DNA of 64,000 nucleotides from Pelomonas caseinilytica (GTDB lineage: Bacteria; Pseudomonadota; Gammaproteobacteria; Burkholderiales; Burkholderiaceae_C): contig NZ_JAJTWT010000015.1 in the NCBI RefSeq assembly GCF_021353235.1, positions 1 through 64,000 of the forward strand. Direction: 5' to 3'. The notes beneath the pieces are model-generated. The model was not told the DNA's origin. It did not search any database and was given only the letters and a program-made list of their open reading frames with translations. How positions within the stretch are numbered: the stretch's first letter is position 1; every line of letters starts with the position of its first letter. Positions 1-9,649 of the stretch are shown here, in pieces. Position numbers and translations under genes: made by a program.

Positions 1-33
1 TTCGACAGGCTGGGACTGCCTCGCCTCTCGTGA
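1..33 (+). CDS. ltrA: C-terminal tail of group II intron maturase (partial)
   Basis: The first 33 bases read FDRLGLPRLS followed by TGA. The copy at 37 kb ends in WFDRLGLPPLS and stop, at the same distance before its domain V. Group II intron reverse transcriptases commonly end in a short motif of this kind just upstream of domain V. Only the last ten residues are in the window, so nothing can be said about whether the enzyme is intact. Confidence 0.55.
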   Translation, partial: FDRLGLPRLS

Positions 34-123
34 CCTCAAGCTCTTGAACCGCCGGGTGCGGACCCGCATGCCCGGTGGTGTGGGAGGGGCTCGGCCAGGT
101 AACCTGGCCGCCCCTATCCCGAT
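1..123 (+). mobile_element. 3' end of a group II intron (domains V and VI)
   Basis: Positions about 46-80 fold as a group II domain V: a lower ACC/GGT helix, CCGGG pairing with CCCGG across a two-base TG bulge, and a TGCG-GACC-CGCA tip. Positions 86-114 form a long domain VI hairpin (GGGG, then TCGGCCAGG against CCTGGCCG, closed by CCCC), followed by TATCCCGAT, which is the usual look of the intron end. The first 33 bases encode the end of the intron reverse transcriptase. The rest lies upstream of the window, so completeness cannot be judged. A close relative of this end occurs at 37020-37142. The exact 3' splice site is uncertain by a few bases. Confidence 0.75.
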
Positions 124-143
124 CCCGGGCCACCCCTGCTTGT

Positions 144-155
144 CGATTGCAATCG
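144..155. promoter_or_regulatory. candidate operator in the lacI leader
   Basis: CGATTGCAATCG is a perfect 12-base palindrome 12 bases before the chosen lacI start. It shares the ten-base core TCGATTGCAA with the longer palindrome at 1351-1364 in front of the TonB receptor. Its centre is GC rather than the CG typical of LacI-family sites, so it may be an imperfect autoregulatory site. The intron ends only about 20 bases upstream, so the native promoter of this gene may have been displaced. Confidence 0.4.
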
Positions 156-166
156 GCCCTGCGACG

Positions 167-1240
167 ATGCCGCCGATGTCCAAGCCCAAAGATCCTTCCG
201 GCGCGCCGGCCGGCAACGCCGAGCAGCGCCGCCTGCAGATGGTCGACATCGCGCGCCTGGCCGGCGTGTCCGTTTCGACCGTGTCGCGCGCCCTCAACGG
301 CAGCGAACTCGTCAACGCCGAGACCCGCCAGCGGGTCGCCGAACTGGCCCGCTCGCTCAACTACTCCATCAACTTCGGCGCCCGCAACCTGCGGCTGCAG
401 GAGAACAAGACGGTGGCCGTCGTCGTGCCCTACGACGCCCGCTCGCGCCAGCACATCTCCGACCCCTTCTTCCTGTCCATCGTCGGCTCCATCGCCGACG
501 CTCTGACCGACCGCGGCTACGACATGCTGCTGTCGCGCGTGGATGCCGAGCGCCTGGACCTCGCCTCGCACTGGTTCGACTCCGGCAAGGCCATCGGCGT
601 CATCCTCATCGGCCAGTGGCGCCACCACGACCAGCTCAACGAAATGGCCGCGCGCAAGCTGCCTCTCGTCGTCTGGGGCGGCGAGATGCCCCAGCAGCTC
701 TACTGCAGCGTCGGCGGAGACAACGTGCTGGGCGGCACGCTGGCCGCGCGGCACCTGCTGCAGCTCGGCCGCCGCCGCATCGCCTTCGTCGGCGACGCCC
801 GGCTGCCTGAGGTCTGGCTGCGCCGGCAGGGCTATGCCCAGGCCTTGCGCGAGGCGGGGCTCGACGTGGACCCCGCGCTGGAACTGGCGGCGCCCTTCGA
901 GCCCGGCGTCGCCACCGGCGTCGTGCGCGACTTCTGCGTTTCGCGCCGCGACTTTGACGCCGTGGTCTGCTGCAGCGACGTGCTGGCCCTCCTCACCATC
1001 CAGGCGCTGCGCGGCGCCGGCCGCAGCGTGCCGGATGACGTGGCCTTGGTGGGTTATGACGACATGCCCCTGGCGGCCTACTGCGACCCGCCGCTCACGA
1101 CGGTGCACCAGCCGGTGGCCGAAGCCGGCGCCGAGCTCGTCGAGGCGCTGCTGGGCCAGTTGCGCGGCGAACGCCCGGGGCCGCGCACCTTGCCGGTCTA
1201 CCTGAAGCTGCGCGAAAGCGCCCCGGCCGCCGCCGCCTGA
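167..1240 (+). CDS. LacI-family transcriptional regulator of the sucrose locus
   Basis: About 357 residues, normal for the family. The N-terminal helix-turn-helix reads VDIARLAGVSVSTVSRALNG near residues 25-44, followed by the hinge helix and a periplasmic-binding-protein-type sensor domain ending in the usual VGYDDMPLAAYCDPPLTTV region. I start at ATG 167 (176 is an alternative). An upstream in-frame ATG at 44 lies inside the intron end and gives a tail unlike LacI proteins. It precedes and probably represses the receptor-kinase-symporter-phosphorylase genes. This order resembles the Xanthomonas sux locus, where the regulator is SuxR. The ligand (sucrose or a product) is inferred from context. 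Confidence 0.85.
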   Translation: MPPMSKPKDPSGAPAGNAEQRRLQMVDIARLAGVSVSTVSRALNGSELVNAETRQRVAELARSLNYSINFGARNLRLQENKTVAVVVPYDARSRQHISDPFFLSIVGSIADALTDRGYDMLLSRVDAERLDLASHWFDSGKAIGVILIGQWRHHDQLNEMAARKLPLVVWGGEMPQQLYCSVGGDNVLGGTLAARHLLQLGRRRIAFVGDARLPEVWLRRQGYAQALREAGLDVDPALELAAPFEPGVATGVVRDFCVSRRDFDAVVCCSDVLALLTIQALRGAGRSVPDDVALVGYDDMPLAAYCDPPLTTVHQPVAEAGAELVEALLGQLRGERPGPRTLPVYLKLRESAPAAAA

Positions 1241-1329
1241 GCACTGTCCAACCGTCCACCCGGGCGTCCGGCCTCGCCGGGCTGACCATCGATATCAAAA
1301 GCAGATAGCAGTTTCGAAGAGATCAAAGC

Positions 1330-1364
1330 TATATAGGGCTTCTACTGAAATGCAATCGATTGCA
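1330..1364 (+). promoter_or_regulatory. probable promoter -10 and LacI operator before the TonB receptor
   Basis: TGCAATCGATTGCA at 1351-1364 is a perfect 14-base palindrome with a central CG, the classic form of a LacI/GalR-family operator. A TATATA at 1330-1335 could be a -10 box, placing the operator just downstream of the start of transcription, where a repressor would block initiation. No clear -35 box was identified. The site shares its core with the palindrome at 144-155, which points to the neighbouring LacI protein as the one that binds it. Confidence 0.65.
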
Positions 1365-1465
1365 AAAGTGGCGTGACCCGCGCAGAATCCGATGCCAGAC
1401 AGACGCCCAAGGCGACCTGCCCATCCGCCTCGCAGAAGGCCCCGAACAACCATTCCGGAGACAAC

Positions 1466-3778
1466 ATGCCCAGCTCCCGCCTGCGCCGCGCGCGCCCCCA
1501 CCTCCAGCCCCTGGCCGCCGCGGCCCTCGCCCTCGTCGGCGTCGCTGCCCAGGCCCAGACGCAGCCCGCCGCCGGCGCGGCGGACACCTCCGACGGCCTC
1601 AAGCTCGATGCCGTCGTCGTGACCGGCAGCTCCTCGGCCAAGTCCAAGATGCGCTCCAGCGTGGCCATCTCCACCATCGAGAGCGAGGGCGTCACCGCCG
1701 TGACGGCCGCCAGCGCCACCGACGTGCTGCGCGCCGTGCCGGGCATCCGCGCCGAGGCCAGCGGCGGCGAATCCAATGCGAACGTGGCCGTGCGTGGCAT
1801 CCCGGTCTCGGCCGGCGGTGCCCGCTACATCCAGTTCCAGGAGGACGGGCTGCCCGTGCTGCAGTTCGGCGACATCGCCTTCGCGACGCCCGACACCTGG
1901 ATGCGGGCCGACGCCGGCTTCGACCGGCTGGAGGTCGTGCGCGGCGGCTCGGCCTCGGTGCTCGCCACCGGCGCTCCGGGCGGCATCATCAACTTCATTA
2001 CCAAGACCGGCGAGGAGGAGGGCGGCAGCCTGCAGCTCACCAAGGGCCTGGGCTACGACCAGACCCGGCTCGACTACGGCTATGGCGGCCGTCTCGCGCC
2101 CAAGACGCGCTTCTTCATCGGCGGCTTCTACCGCGTCGGCGACGGCGGCCGCAAGGGCGCCGACGGCACCGAGAACGGCGGCCAGATCCGCGGCAACGTG
2201 ACCTTCGAGCTGGCGGGCAAGGACTTCGTGCGCTTCAGCTTCAAGCACCTGGACGACCACACGCCCACTTTCATGCCCACGCCGGTGCGCTACGTAAACG
2301 GCAGCATCCAGGAGATTCCCGGCCTCGACCCGCGGCGCACGGCCTTCTACAACGCCGGCTGGCCGTTGGACAACACCCTCACCAACACCAACGGGCGCGC
2401 GCTGAGCAACATCCGCGACGGCCTGGCCGCCAAGGGCGACGCCTTCGGCGCCGAGCTGAGCCTCGATGCCGGCGGGGGCTTTCGCCTGCAGGACAAGTTC
2501 TCATGGAGCAAGAACAGCGGACGCTTCATCGGCGTGTTCCCGGGTGACGACGTGGCCGCCGCGCCCGCCGGCACCACCATCGCCACCGGCCCGGACGCCG
2601 GCCAGGCCTACACCGGCAACAAGTTCACCGCCGTCGTCTTCAACACCCGCATCGACGACGCCGGCCTGATGGCCAACGACCTGAAGTTCTCGCGTGACTT
2701 CGTCCTTGGCGCCGGCAACCGCGTCAGCGCCGTGGCCGGCCTCTACACCTCGGTGCAGAAGCTCGACCTGACCTGGAACTTCAACCAATATTCCCTCTCC
2801 GCCGAGCAGAGCGGCGCCCGCGTCCTCAACGTGCCCGGCGTCACCAACGGCGCGCCGGGCTTCGGCGGCTGCTGCAGCAACTTCCAGGACAGCAAGTACA
2901 CGACGACGGCGCCCTACCTCGTGCTCAACCTCGATGCCGGCGCCTTCTCGGGCGACATCGGCCTGCGCCGCGACAGGAACAAGGCCAGCGGCAACTACTT
3001 CCAGTCCAACGCCGGCGTCGCCTACGACCTGACCCAGCCCAACCTGATCGACTACGACTTCGGCCGGACTTCGTATTCGCTGGGCGGCAACTACCAGCTC
3101 AGCAAGGACCTCTCGGTCTTCGCCCGCTACTCCGACGGCGCGGCCTACAACGCCGACCGCATCACCTTCTTCAACAACCCCAACCTCGTCAACGGCAAGA
3201 GCTCGACCATCCCGGTCAACAAGGTCAAGCAGACCGAGGCCGGCGTGAAGCTGCGCGGCAGCGGCTACAGCCTCTTCGCCACGCTCTTCCATGCCAGCAC
3301 CGACGAGATCAACGTCGACGTGACCACCACGCCCATCGTCGCCAAGGCCAACCGCTACCGCAGCAACGGCCTGGAGCTCGAAGGCTCGGCCCGCTTCGGC
3401 GTCGTCAGCCTGCTCGGCGGCCTGACCTACACCGACGCCAAGCAGGCCGACGGCCGCGCCCCCAAGCGCCAGGCCAAGTTCGTCTACCAGCTCACGCCGA
3501 CGCTGAACTTCAGCGACGAGCTGACCGCCGGCGTCGGCATCGTGGGCACCACCAAGAGCCAGGACGACGGCCCCGCCGGCCCGCTGACCATCACGCTGCC
3601 GGCCTACACCGTCGTCAACGCCTTCGTCAGTTATGCCCTGACGCCCAAGGCCACGCTCTCGCTCGCGGCGAACAACCTCTTCAACGAGATCGCCTACACC
3701 GAGAGCAACGACGGCCGCGGCGCCGCGCGCGCCTACACGGGCCGCACGGTCAAGGCCAGCCTGCGCTACAGCTTCTGA
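1466..3778 (+). CDS. TonB-dependent outer-membrane receptor, probable sucrose/oligosaccharide uptake
   Basis: About 770 residues. I start at ATG 1466, which has GGAG five bases upstream and begins a clean signal peptide (Arg-rich, then LAAAALALVGVAAQA). A TonB-box-like DAVVVTGSSS follows near residue 50, then the plug domain (ATDVLRAVPGIRAE, GVNVAVRG-like, and the VEVVRGGSASVLATGAPGGIINFITK region), and the 22-strand barrel ending in an aromatic residue (YSF). In Xanthomonas the SuxA receptor sits beside a LacI regulator, a sucrose symporter and amylosucrase, and the order here matches. Substrate is inferred from neighbours. The operator at 1351 implies LacI control. Confidence 0.88.
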   Translation: MPSSRLRRARPHLQPLAAAALALVGVAAQAQTQPAAGAADTSDGLKLDAVVVTGSSSAKSKMRSSVAISTIESEGVTAVTAASATDVLRAVPGIRAEASGGESNANVAVRGIPVSAGGARYIQFQEDGLPVLQFGDIAFATPDTWMRADAGFDRLEVVRGGSASVLATGAPGGIINFITKTGEEEGGSLQLTKGLGYDQTRLDYGYGGRLAPKTRFFIGGFYRVGDGGRKGADGTENGGQIRGNVTFELAGKDFVRFSFKHLDDHTPTFMPTPVRYVNGSIQEIPGLDPRRTAFYNAGWPLDNTLTNTNGRALSNIRDGLAAKGDAFGAELSLDAGGGFRLQDKFSWSKNSGRFIGVFPGDDVAAAPAGTTIATGPDAGQAYTGNKFTAVVFNTRIDDAGLMANDLKFSRDFVLGAGNRVSAVAGLYTSVQKLDLTWNFNQYSLSAEQSGARVLNVPGVTNGAPGFGGCCSNFQDSKYTTTAPYLVLNLDAGAFSGDIGLRRDRNKASGNYFQSNAGVAYDLTQPNLIDYDFGRTSYSLGGNYQLSKDLSVFARYSDGAAYNADRITFFNNPNLVNGKSSTIPVNKVKQTEAGVKLRGSGYSLFATLFHASTDEINVDVTTTPIVAKANRYRSNGLELEGSARFGVVSLLGGLTYTDAKQADGRAPKRQAKFVYQLTPTLNFSDELTAGVGIVGTTKSQDDGPAGPLTITLPAYTVVNAFVSYALTPKATLSLAANNLFNEIAYTESNDGRGAARAYTGRTVKASLRYSF

Positions 3779-3789
3779 CCGGCCCCGCC

Positions 3790-4677
3790 ATGCCCCGCCA
3801 AGTGCTGGTGATCGGCGAGGCCCTCGTGGACGAGTTCCACGACGGGCCGGTGGCCGGCGGCGCGCCCTTCAACGTGGCGCGCTCGCTGGCCGCCCTCGGC
3901 GCGCCGGTGCGCTTCGTCAGCCGCATCGGCGCAGGCGACGCCGCGGGCCGCGTCGTCGAGGCCAGCGCGGCGCGCTTCGGCCTCGATCCGCAGGGCCTGC
4001 AGCGGGATGCGCAGCGCGCGACGGGCCGCGTCACCGTCCACGAGGACGCCGCCGGGCACCGCTTCGAGATCCACGCCGACGCGGCCTGGGACCATCTCGA
4101 CGCCGCCGACCCCGGCGACGCCGGCCTGGTCTATTTCGGCACGCTGGCCCAGCGCCATGCCGTCTCGCGCGCGGCGGTGCGCGCCACCGTCAAGCGCGCC
4201 CACGGCGTCAAGCTGCTCGACCTCAACCTGCGGCCCGGCACCGACACGCCCGAACTCGCGGCCGAGTCGCTGATGCTGGCCGACTGGGTCAAGCTCAACG
4301 AGGACGAACTGGCCCGCCTGCTCGCCTGGTTCGAGCCCGACCTGTCGGCGCTGATGGCCCGCTTCGGCCTGCGGCGCCTGGTGCTGACGCGCGGGGCGGC
4401 CGGCTATGCCCTTCACGGCATGGGCGGCGAGCTGCTGGCGCAGGGGCAGGGCGCCGCCCAACCCGCCCTGGTCGACAGCGTCGGCGCCGGCGACGCCTTC
4501 ACGGCCCTGCTGCTCGCGGGCCTGGCCCTGGGGTGCGAGCTGGGCGCGACGCTGGAGCTGGCCAACCGCTATGCCGCAATGATCTGCGGCGTGCGCGGCC
4601 CGCTGCCGGCCGACCCGGTCAAGTTGTCGCCCTGGCGTGAGGCGCTGCACGCCCTGCCGCCCGGAGGACCGACATGA
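3790..4677 (+). CDS. PfkB-family carbohydrate kinase, probable fructokinase
   Basis: 295 residues, normal for ribokinase-family kinases. The N-terminal sugar-binding signature GGAPFNVARSLAALG and the C-terminal ATP/anion-hole signature DSVGAGDAF, with its catalytic Asp, are intact. It starts 12 bases after the receptor stop and is followed by a symporter and sucrose phosphorylase. Sucrose phosphorylase releases fructose, so phosphorylating fructose to fructose-6-phosphate is the natural role. A close paralog lies at 53196-54128 on the minus strand, and long stretches are identical between the two. The intergenic region to the next gene contains a hairpin repeat. Confidence 0.85.
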   Translation: MPRQVLVIGEALVDEFHDGPVAGGAPFNVARSLAALGAPVRFVSRIGAGDAAGRVVEASAARFGLDPQGLQRDAQRATGRVTVHEDAAGHRFEIHADAAWDHLDAADPGDAGLVYFGTLAQRHAVSRAAVRATVKRAHGVKLLDLNLRPGTDTPELAAESLMLADWVKLNEDELARLLAWFEPDLSALMARFGLRRLVLTRGAAGYALHGMGGELLAQGQGAAQPALVDSVGAGDAFTALLLAGLALGCELGATLELANRYAAMICGVRGPLPADPVKLSPWREALHALPPGGPT

Positions 4678-4799
4678 AACTCGAACTCGAACAAGGCCAC
4701 AGAGGCACAGAGGCACAGAGAGGCCTCCATCCCGCAGCCTCTGTGCCTCTGTGCCTCTGTGGCTGTGTTCACCTGCTGCCGGTCGAGGCTGGACGATGA
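4674..4799 (+). CDS. 41-codon reading frame bridging kinase and symporter through the repeat
   Basis: A frame starting at ATG 4674 overlaps the kinase stop (ATGA) and ends in a TGA that overlaps the symporter start (ATGA at 4796-4799). It has a perfect GGAGG at 4663-4667 with six-base spacing. Most of it is encoded by the hairpin repeat and reads as low-complexity Glu/Gln/Arg, then Cys/Leu (SVPLCLCGCV). A real protein function is doubtful. A likely reading is that the repeat entered near the symporter's original start and the frame now keeps translation coupled. A similar bridge occurs at 63532-63603. Confidence 0.3.
   Translation: MKLELEQGHRGTEAQRGLHPAASVPLCLCGCVHLLPVEAGR
4690..4770. repeat. 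CACAGAG hairpin repeat, copy 1
   Basis: Arms 4696-4720 and 4739-4763 are a perfect 25-base inverted repeat with an 18-base spacer. Each arm is itself a short tandem of units of the form CACAGAGG. The element lies between the fructokinase and symporter genes, 18 bases after the kinase stop. It lacks the AAATGCAACC ends seen in the copies at 25.7, 57.2 and 63.5 kb. ATGAA occurs on both sides (4674 and 4796), which could be a target duplication or chance. As RNA it would form a very stable hairpin inside the sucrose operon. Confidence 0.85.
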
Positions 4800-6100
4800 A
4801 CAAGCCCCACCTCTCGGCCTCGCAGATCGTGAACATGAATGTCGGCTTCCTCGGCATCCAGTTCAGCTTCGGCCTGCAGCAGGCCAACATGAGTCCGATC
4901 TACCAGATGCTCGGCGCCGAGGGCAGGGACCTGCCTTACCTCTGGCTGGCCGGACCCATCACCGGCCTGCTGGTGCAGCCCTTGATCGGCGCGATGAGCG
5001 ACCGCACGATCCACCGCTGGGGGCGGCGCACGCCTTACTTCCTCATCGGTGCGCTGATCTGTTCCCTGGGCCTGCTGGCCATGCCCTTCAGCCCGGCGCT
5101 GTGGTTCGCGGCGGGGCTGCTGTGGATCCTCGACGCCGCCAACAACGTGACCATGGAGCCCTACCGCGCCTACGTCAGCGACCGGCTGCGCGAGGAGCAG
5201 CATGCCGCCGGCTTCCTGACCCAGGCCTCCTTCACCGGCCTGGCCCAGACCCTGGCCTACCTCACGCCCAGCCTGCTGGTCGCCCTGGGCATGAACAAGG
5301 ACGCGCTGGGGGCCAACGGCATCCCGGTCGTCACCACGCTGGCTTTCGCCGCTGGCGCCGTGTTGTCGTTCACGACCGTGTGGTGGTCGGTGCGCAAGGT
5401 GCCCGAGTTGCCGCTGCCGGCCGCGGAGGTCGCCCGGCTGCGCGCGCTGCCGCGCGGTGTCGGGCCGGCGCTGGCCGAGATCTGGAGCGCCGTGCGCGAG
5501 ATGCCGCCGACGATGCGGCGGCTGTGGTGGATGGCGCTCTTCCAGTGGTACGGAATGATGTGCTACTGGATCTACGTCGTGCCCATGCTGGCCTCGACCG
5601 TCTTCGGCACGGACGACCCGCACGGCGCAGGCTTTCGCGACGCGGCCCTGCTCAACGGCCAGGTCGGCGGTTTCTACAACGCCGTGGCTTTCGTCGCCGC
5701 CTTTGCCATGGTGCCCTTCACGCGGCGCCTCGGCGCGAAATGGGTGCACGCCTTCGCGCTGCTCGCCGCTGCCGCCGGCATGTGGGCGCTGCCCGGCATC
5801 CACGGCCAGGGCTGGCTGCTCTTCCTGCCCATGGTGGGCATCGGCCTGGCCTGGGGTTCCATCATGGGCAACCCCTACGTGCTGCTCGCCGGCAGCATCC
5901 CGCCCCAGCGCGCCGGGGTCTACATGGGCATCTTCAACATGTTCATCGTCATCCCCATGCTCATCCAGGCGGTGTCCCTGCCGCTGATCTACGACGGGCT
6001 GCTGGGCGGCCGCCCCGAGAACGTCATCCGCCTGGCCGGCGTGCTGCTGGCCCTGGCTGCCCTGTGCGTGCTGCGCGTGCGCCCCGAGAAGACACCATGA
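4796..6100 (+). CDS. MFS sugar symporter, probable sucrose transporter (SuxC-like)
   Basis: 434 residues with about twelve hydrophobic segments. Residues about 55-75 carry the [13 protein letters not shown] loop, the conserved loop between helices 2 and 3 of MFS sugar carriers, and the N-terminal [26 protein letters not shown] stretch is typical of the SLC45/GPH-like sucrose carriers that accompany sux genes. I start at ATG 4796. The local ribosome site is poor because the hairpin repeat lies directly upstream. The gene overlaps the downstream phosphorylase by four bases (ATGA). It would move sucrose from periplasm to cytoplasm after the TonB receptor. The exact sugar is inferred from context. 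Confidence 0.85.
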   Translation: MNKPHLSASQIVNMNVGFLGIQFSFGLQQANMSPIYQMLGAEGRDLPYLWLAGPITGLLVQPLIGAMSDRTIHRWGRRTPYFLIGALICSLGLLAMPFSPALWFAAGLLWILDAANNVTMEPYRAYVSDRLREEQHAAGFLTQASFTGLAQTLAYLTPSLLVALGMNKDALGANGIPVVTTLAFAAGAVLSFTTVWWSVRKVPELPLPAAEVARLRALPRGVGPALAEIWSAVREMPPTMRRLWWMALFQWYGMMCYWIYVVPMLASTVFGTDDPHGAGFRDAALLNGQVGGFYNAVAFVAAFAMVPFTRRLGAKWVHAFALLAAAAGMWALPGIHGQGWLLFLPMVGIGLAWGSIMGNPYVLLAGSIPPQRAGVYMGIFNMFIVIPMLIQAVSLPLIYDGLLGGRPENVIRLAGVLLALAALCVLRVRPEKTP

Positions 6101-7593
6101 AGAACCAGGTCCAGCTCATCACCTATGTCGACCGCCTCGGCGGCCAGCGCGACGGCGCCGACCTCGCCCGCCTGACCGCGCTGCTGAGCGAACCCGGCGC
6201 CCCGCTGGCGGGCGTCTTCGGCGGCGTGCACCTGCTGCCTTTCTTCCACGCCATCGACGGCGCCGATGCCGGCTTCGACCCCATCGACCACACCCGCGTC
6301 GACCCGCGCCTGGGTAGCTGGGCCGACGTCAAGGCCCTGACCGAACGTCTGGACGTCATGGCCGACGTCATCGTCAACCACATGTCCAGCGAGTCGCCGC
6401 AGTTCCTGGACTACTCCGAGAAGGGCGAGGCCTCCGCCCATGCCGGCCTCTTCCTGACCCTGGACGCCGTGTTCCCGAACGGCGCGACCGAGCGTGACCT
6501 GCTGACCGTCTACCGCCCGCGCCCCGGCCTGCCGCTGACCTACGCCACGCTTCGGTGCGGCGAGCGCCGCATCCTCTGGACCACCTTCACCGCCGCCCAG
6601 ATCGACATCGCCGTGCGCCACCCGCAGGGCCGTGCCTACCTCAGCGGCATCCTGCGCACCTTCGCTGCCAACGGCATCCGCATGGTGAGGCTGGACGCCG
6701 TCGGCTACGCCATCAAGAAGGCCGGCGAGAGCTGCTTCATGATGCCCGAGACCTTCGACTTCATCGGCGAGTTCGCCCAGGAGGCGAGGGCGCTGGGCAT
6801 CGAGGTGCTGGTCGAGATCCACGCCTACCACCAGCGCCAGATCGAGATCGCTGCACGTGTCGACTGGGTCTACGACTTCGCGCTGCCGCCGCTGGTGCTG
6901 CATGCCTTCGCCTTCCGCACCGCCGCGGCCCTCAAGCGCTGGATCGCCATCCGCCCGGCGAACGCCCTGACGGTGCTCGACACCCACGACGGCATCGGCA
7001 TCATCGACATCGGCGCCGACGCGACCGACCGCGCCGCCTACCCGGGCCTGGTGCCGCCCGAGGAGCTGGATGCCCTCGTCGAGCGCATCCACGAGGCCAG
7101 CGGCGGCGAAAGCCGCAAGGCCACCGGCGCGGCGGCCAGCAACCTCGATCTCTACCAGGTCAACTGCAGCTTCTTCGACGCCATGGGCCGCGACGAGACG
7201 GCCTATCTGCTGGCCCGCGCCATCCAGTTCTTCCTGCCCGGCGTGCCCCAGGTCTACTACGTCGGCCTGCTGGCCGGGCACAACGACATGGCCCTGCTGG
7301 CGCGCACCCAGGTGGGCCGCGACATCAACCGCCACTTCTACGACGCCGACGAGATCGCCCGCGAGTGCCAGCGCCCCGTCGTGCGCCGCCTCATCGAGCT
7401 GATCCGCCTGCGCAACCGCCATCCGGCCTTCGGCGGCGACTTCAGCCTGCAGCCCGGCGGCGACACCGAGCTGCACCTGCGCTGGCAGAACGGCAGCGCC
7501 TGGGCCGCCCTGCGCGTCGACTTCGCCAGCCGCGACCACGCGCTCGAGTACAGCGGCGAGGCCGGCGAGGCGCAGCGCTTCGCCTTCAGTTGA
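6097..7593 (+). CDS. sucrose phosphorylase (GH13 subfamily 18)
   Basis: 498 residues, close to the family's usual length. The start (QVQLITYVDRLGG, FDPIDHTRVDPRLGSW) matches bifidobacterial-type sucrose phosphorylase. The catalytic triad is intact: nucleophile Asp200 in RLDAVGY, acid/base Glu240 in VEIHAY, and Asp298 in LDTHDG. The phosphate-binding NLDLYQVN loop and FLPGVPQVYYVG are also present. It converts sucrose plus phosphate to glucose-1-phosphate and fructose in the cytoplasm, and fructose then goes to the kinase at 3790. It replaces the amylosucrase of classical sux loci. Specificity for sucrose rather than sucrose-6-phosphate is inferred. Confidence 0.9.
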   Translation: MKNQVQLITYVDRLGGQRDGADLARLTALLSEPGAPLAGVFGGVHLLPFFHAIDGADAGFDPIDHTRVDPRLGSWADVKALTERLDVMADVIVNHMSSESPQFLDYSEKGEASAHAGLFLTLDAVFPNGATERDLLTVYRPRPGLPLTYATLRCGERRILWTTFTAAQIDIAVRHPQGRAYLSGILRTFAANGIRMVRLDAVGYAIKKAGESCFMMPETFDFIGEFAQEARALGIEVLVEIHAYHQRQIEIAARVDWVYDFALPPLVLHAFAFRTAAALKRWIAIRPANALTVLDTHDGIGIIDIGADATDRAAYPGLVPPEELDALVERIHEASGGESRKATGAAASNLDLYQVNCSFFDAMGRDETAYLLARAIQFFLPGVPQVYYVGLLAGHNDMALLARTQVGRDINRHFYDADEIARECQRPVVRRLIELIRLRNRHPAFGGDFSLQPGGDTELHLRWQNGSAWAALRVDFASRDHALEYSGEAGEAQRFAFS

Positions 7594-7648
7594 GCGTCAG
7601 CCTGCCCCTCCAGAATCTCCGGCAGTTCAAGATCACCGGAGTGTGAGC

Positions 7649-7836
7649 ATGTGGAAGTTGATCGTCGGTTTCATCGCCTTTGCCGCCCTGGCCCTGTTCA
7701 TCCTGATGAAGAGCGGCGGCAACATCGACATGAGCGGCGAGAAGCACGACGTGTCCGCCGCCCACGAAGCCAGCCCCGCTGCATCGGCCGCCATCGAAGC
7801 CGCCTCGGCCGCGCTGCCCGCGGCCTCCGCCGCCTC

Positions 7837-7843
<7 letters not shown>
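7649..7843 (+). CDS. small membrane-anchored Ala/Ser-rich protein
   Basis: 64 residues: one N-terminal membrane helix (about residues 3-21, WKLIVGFIAFAALALFILM), then a low-complexity tail of Ala, Ser and Glu. I choose ATG 7649, with GGAG at 7638-7641 and seven-base spacing. A GTG at 7643 is too close to the ribosome site. CTCCGG (7617-7622) and CCGGAG (7636-7641) form a perfect six-pair stem that buries the GGAG, so translation could be structure-controlled. It ends convergently, overlapping the histidine kinase stop by seven bases. No known family is recognised. Confidence 0.6.
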
Positions 7844-9468
<1,625 letters not shown>

Positions 9469-9649
9469 GGCGGCGCGGCGTGGCGCAAGGCGGCCCGAGT
9501 GTAGGTCCGGCCAAACCGGTGCAAATGCGCATCGGCGGGCCGCGGTGCCCGGGTTTTTACCGGGGCGGCGGGGCTGCTGCGGCCCGGGGGGCTGGCCCCA
9601 CAATCCGCCGCCAGATTGGCCCGTCAGCACCGGGCCCCGGAGAAAGACA

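Noticed and set aside
44-166. Upstream ATG at 44 as the lacI start
   Set aside because: It lies in the group II intron end and would add 41 residues with no helix-turn-helix relevance.
4690-4770. The CACAGAG repeats as a CRISPR array
   Set aside because: The repeats are an inverted pair with internal heptamers, not direct repeats separated by unique spacers.
7643-7648. GTG at 7643 as start of the small membrane protein
   Set aside because: It is one base from the GGAG ribosome site. ATG 7649 has correct spacing.
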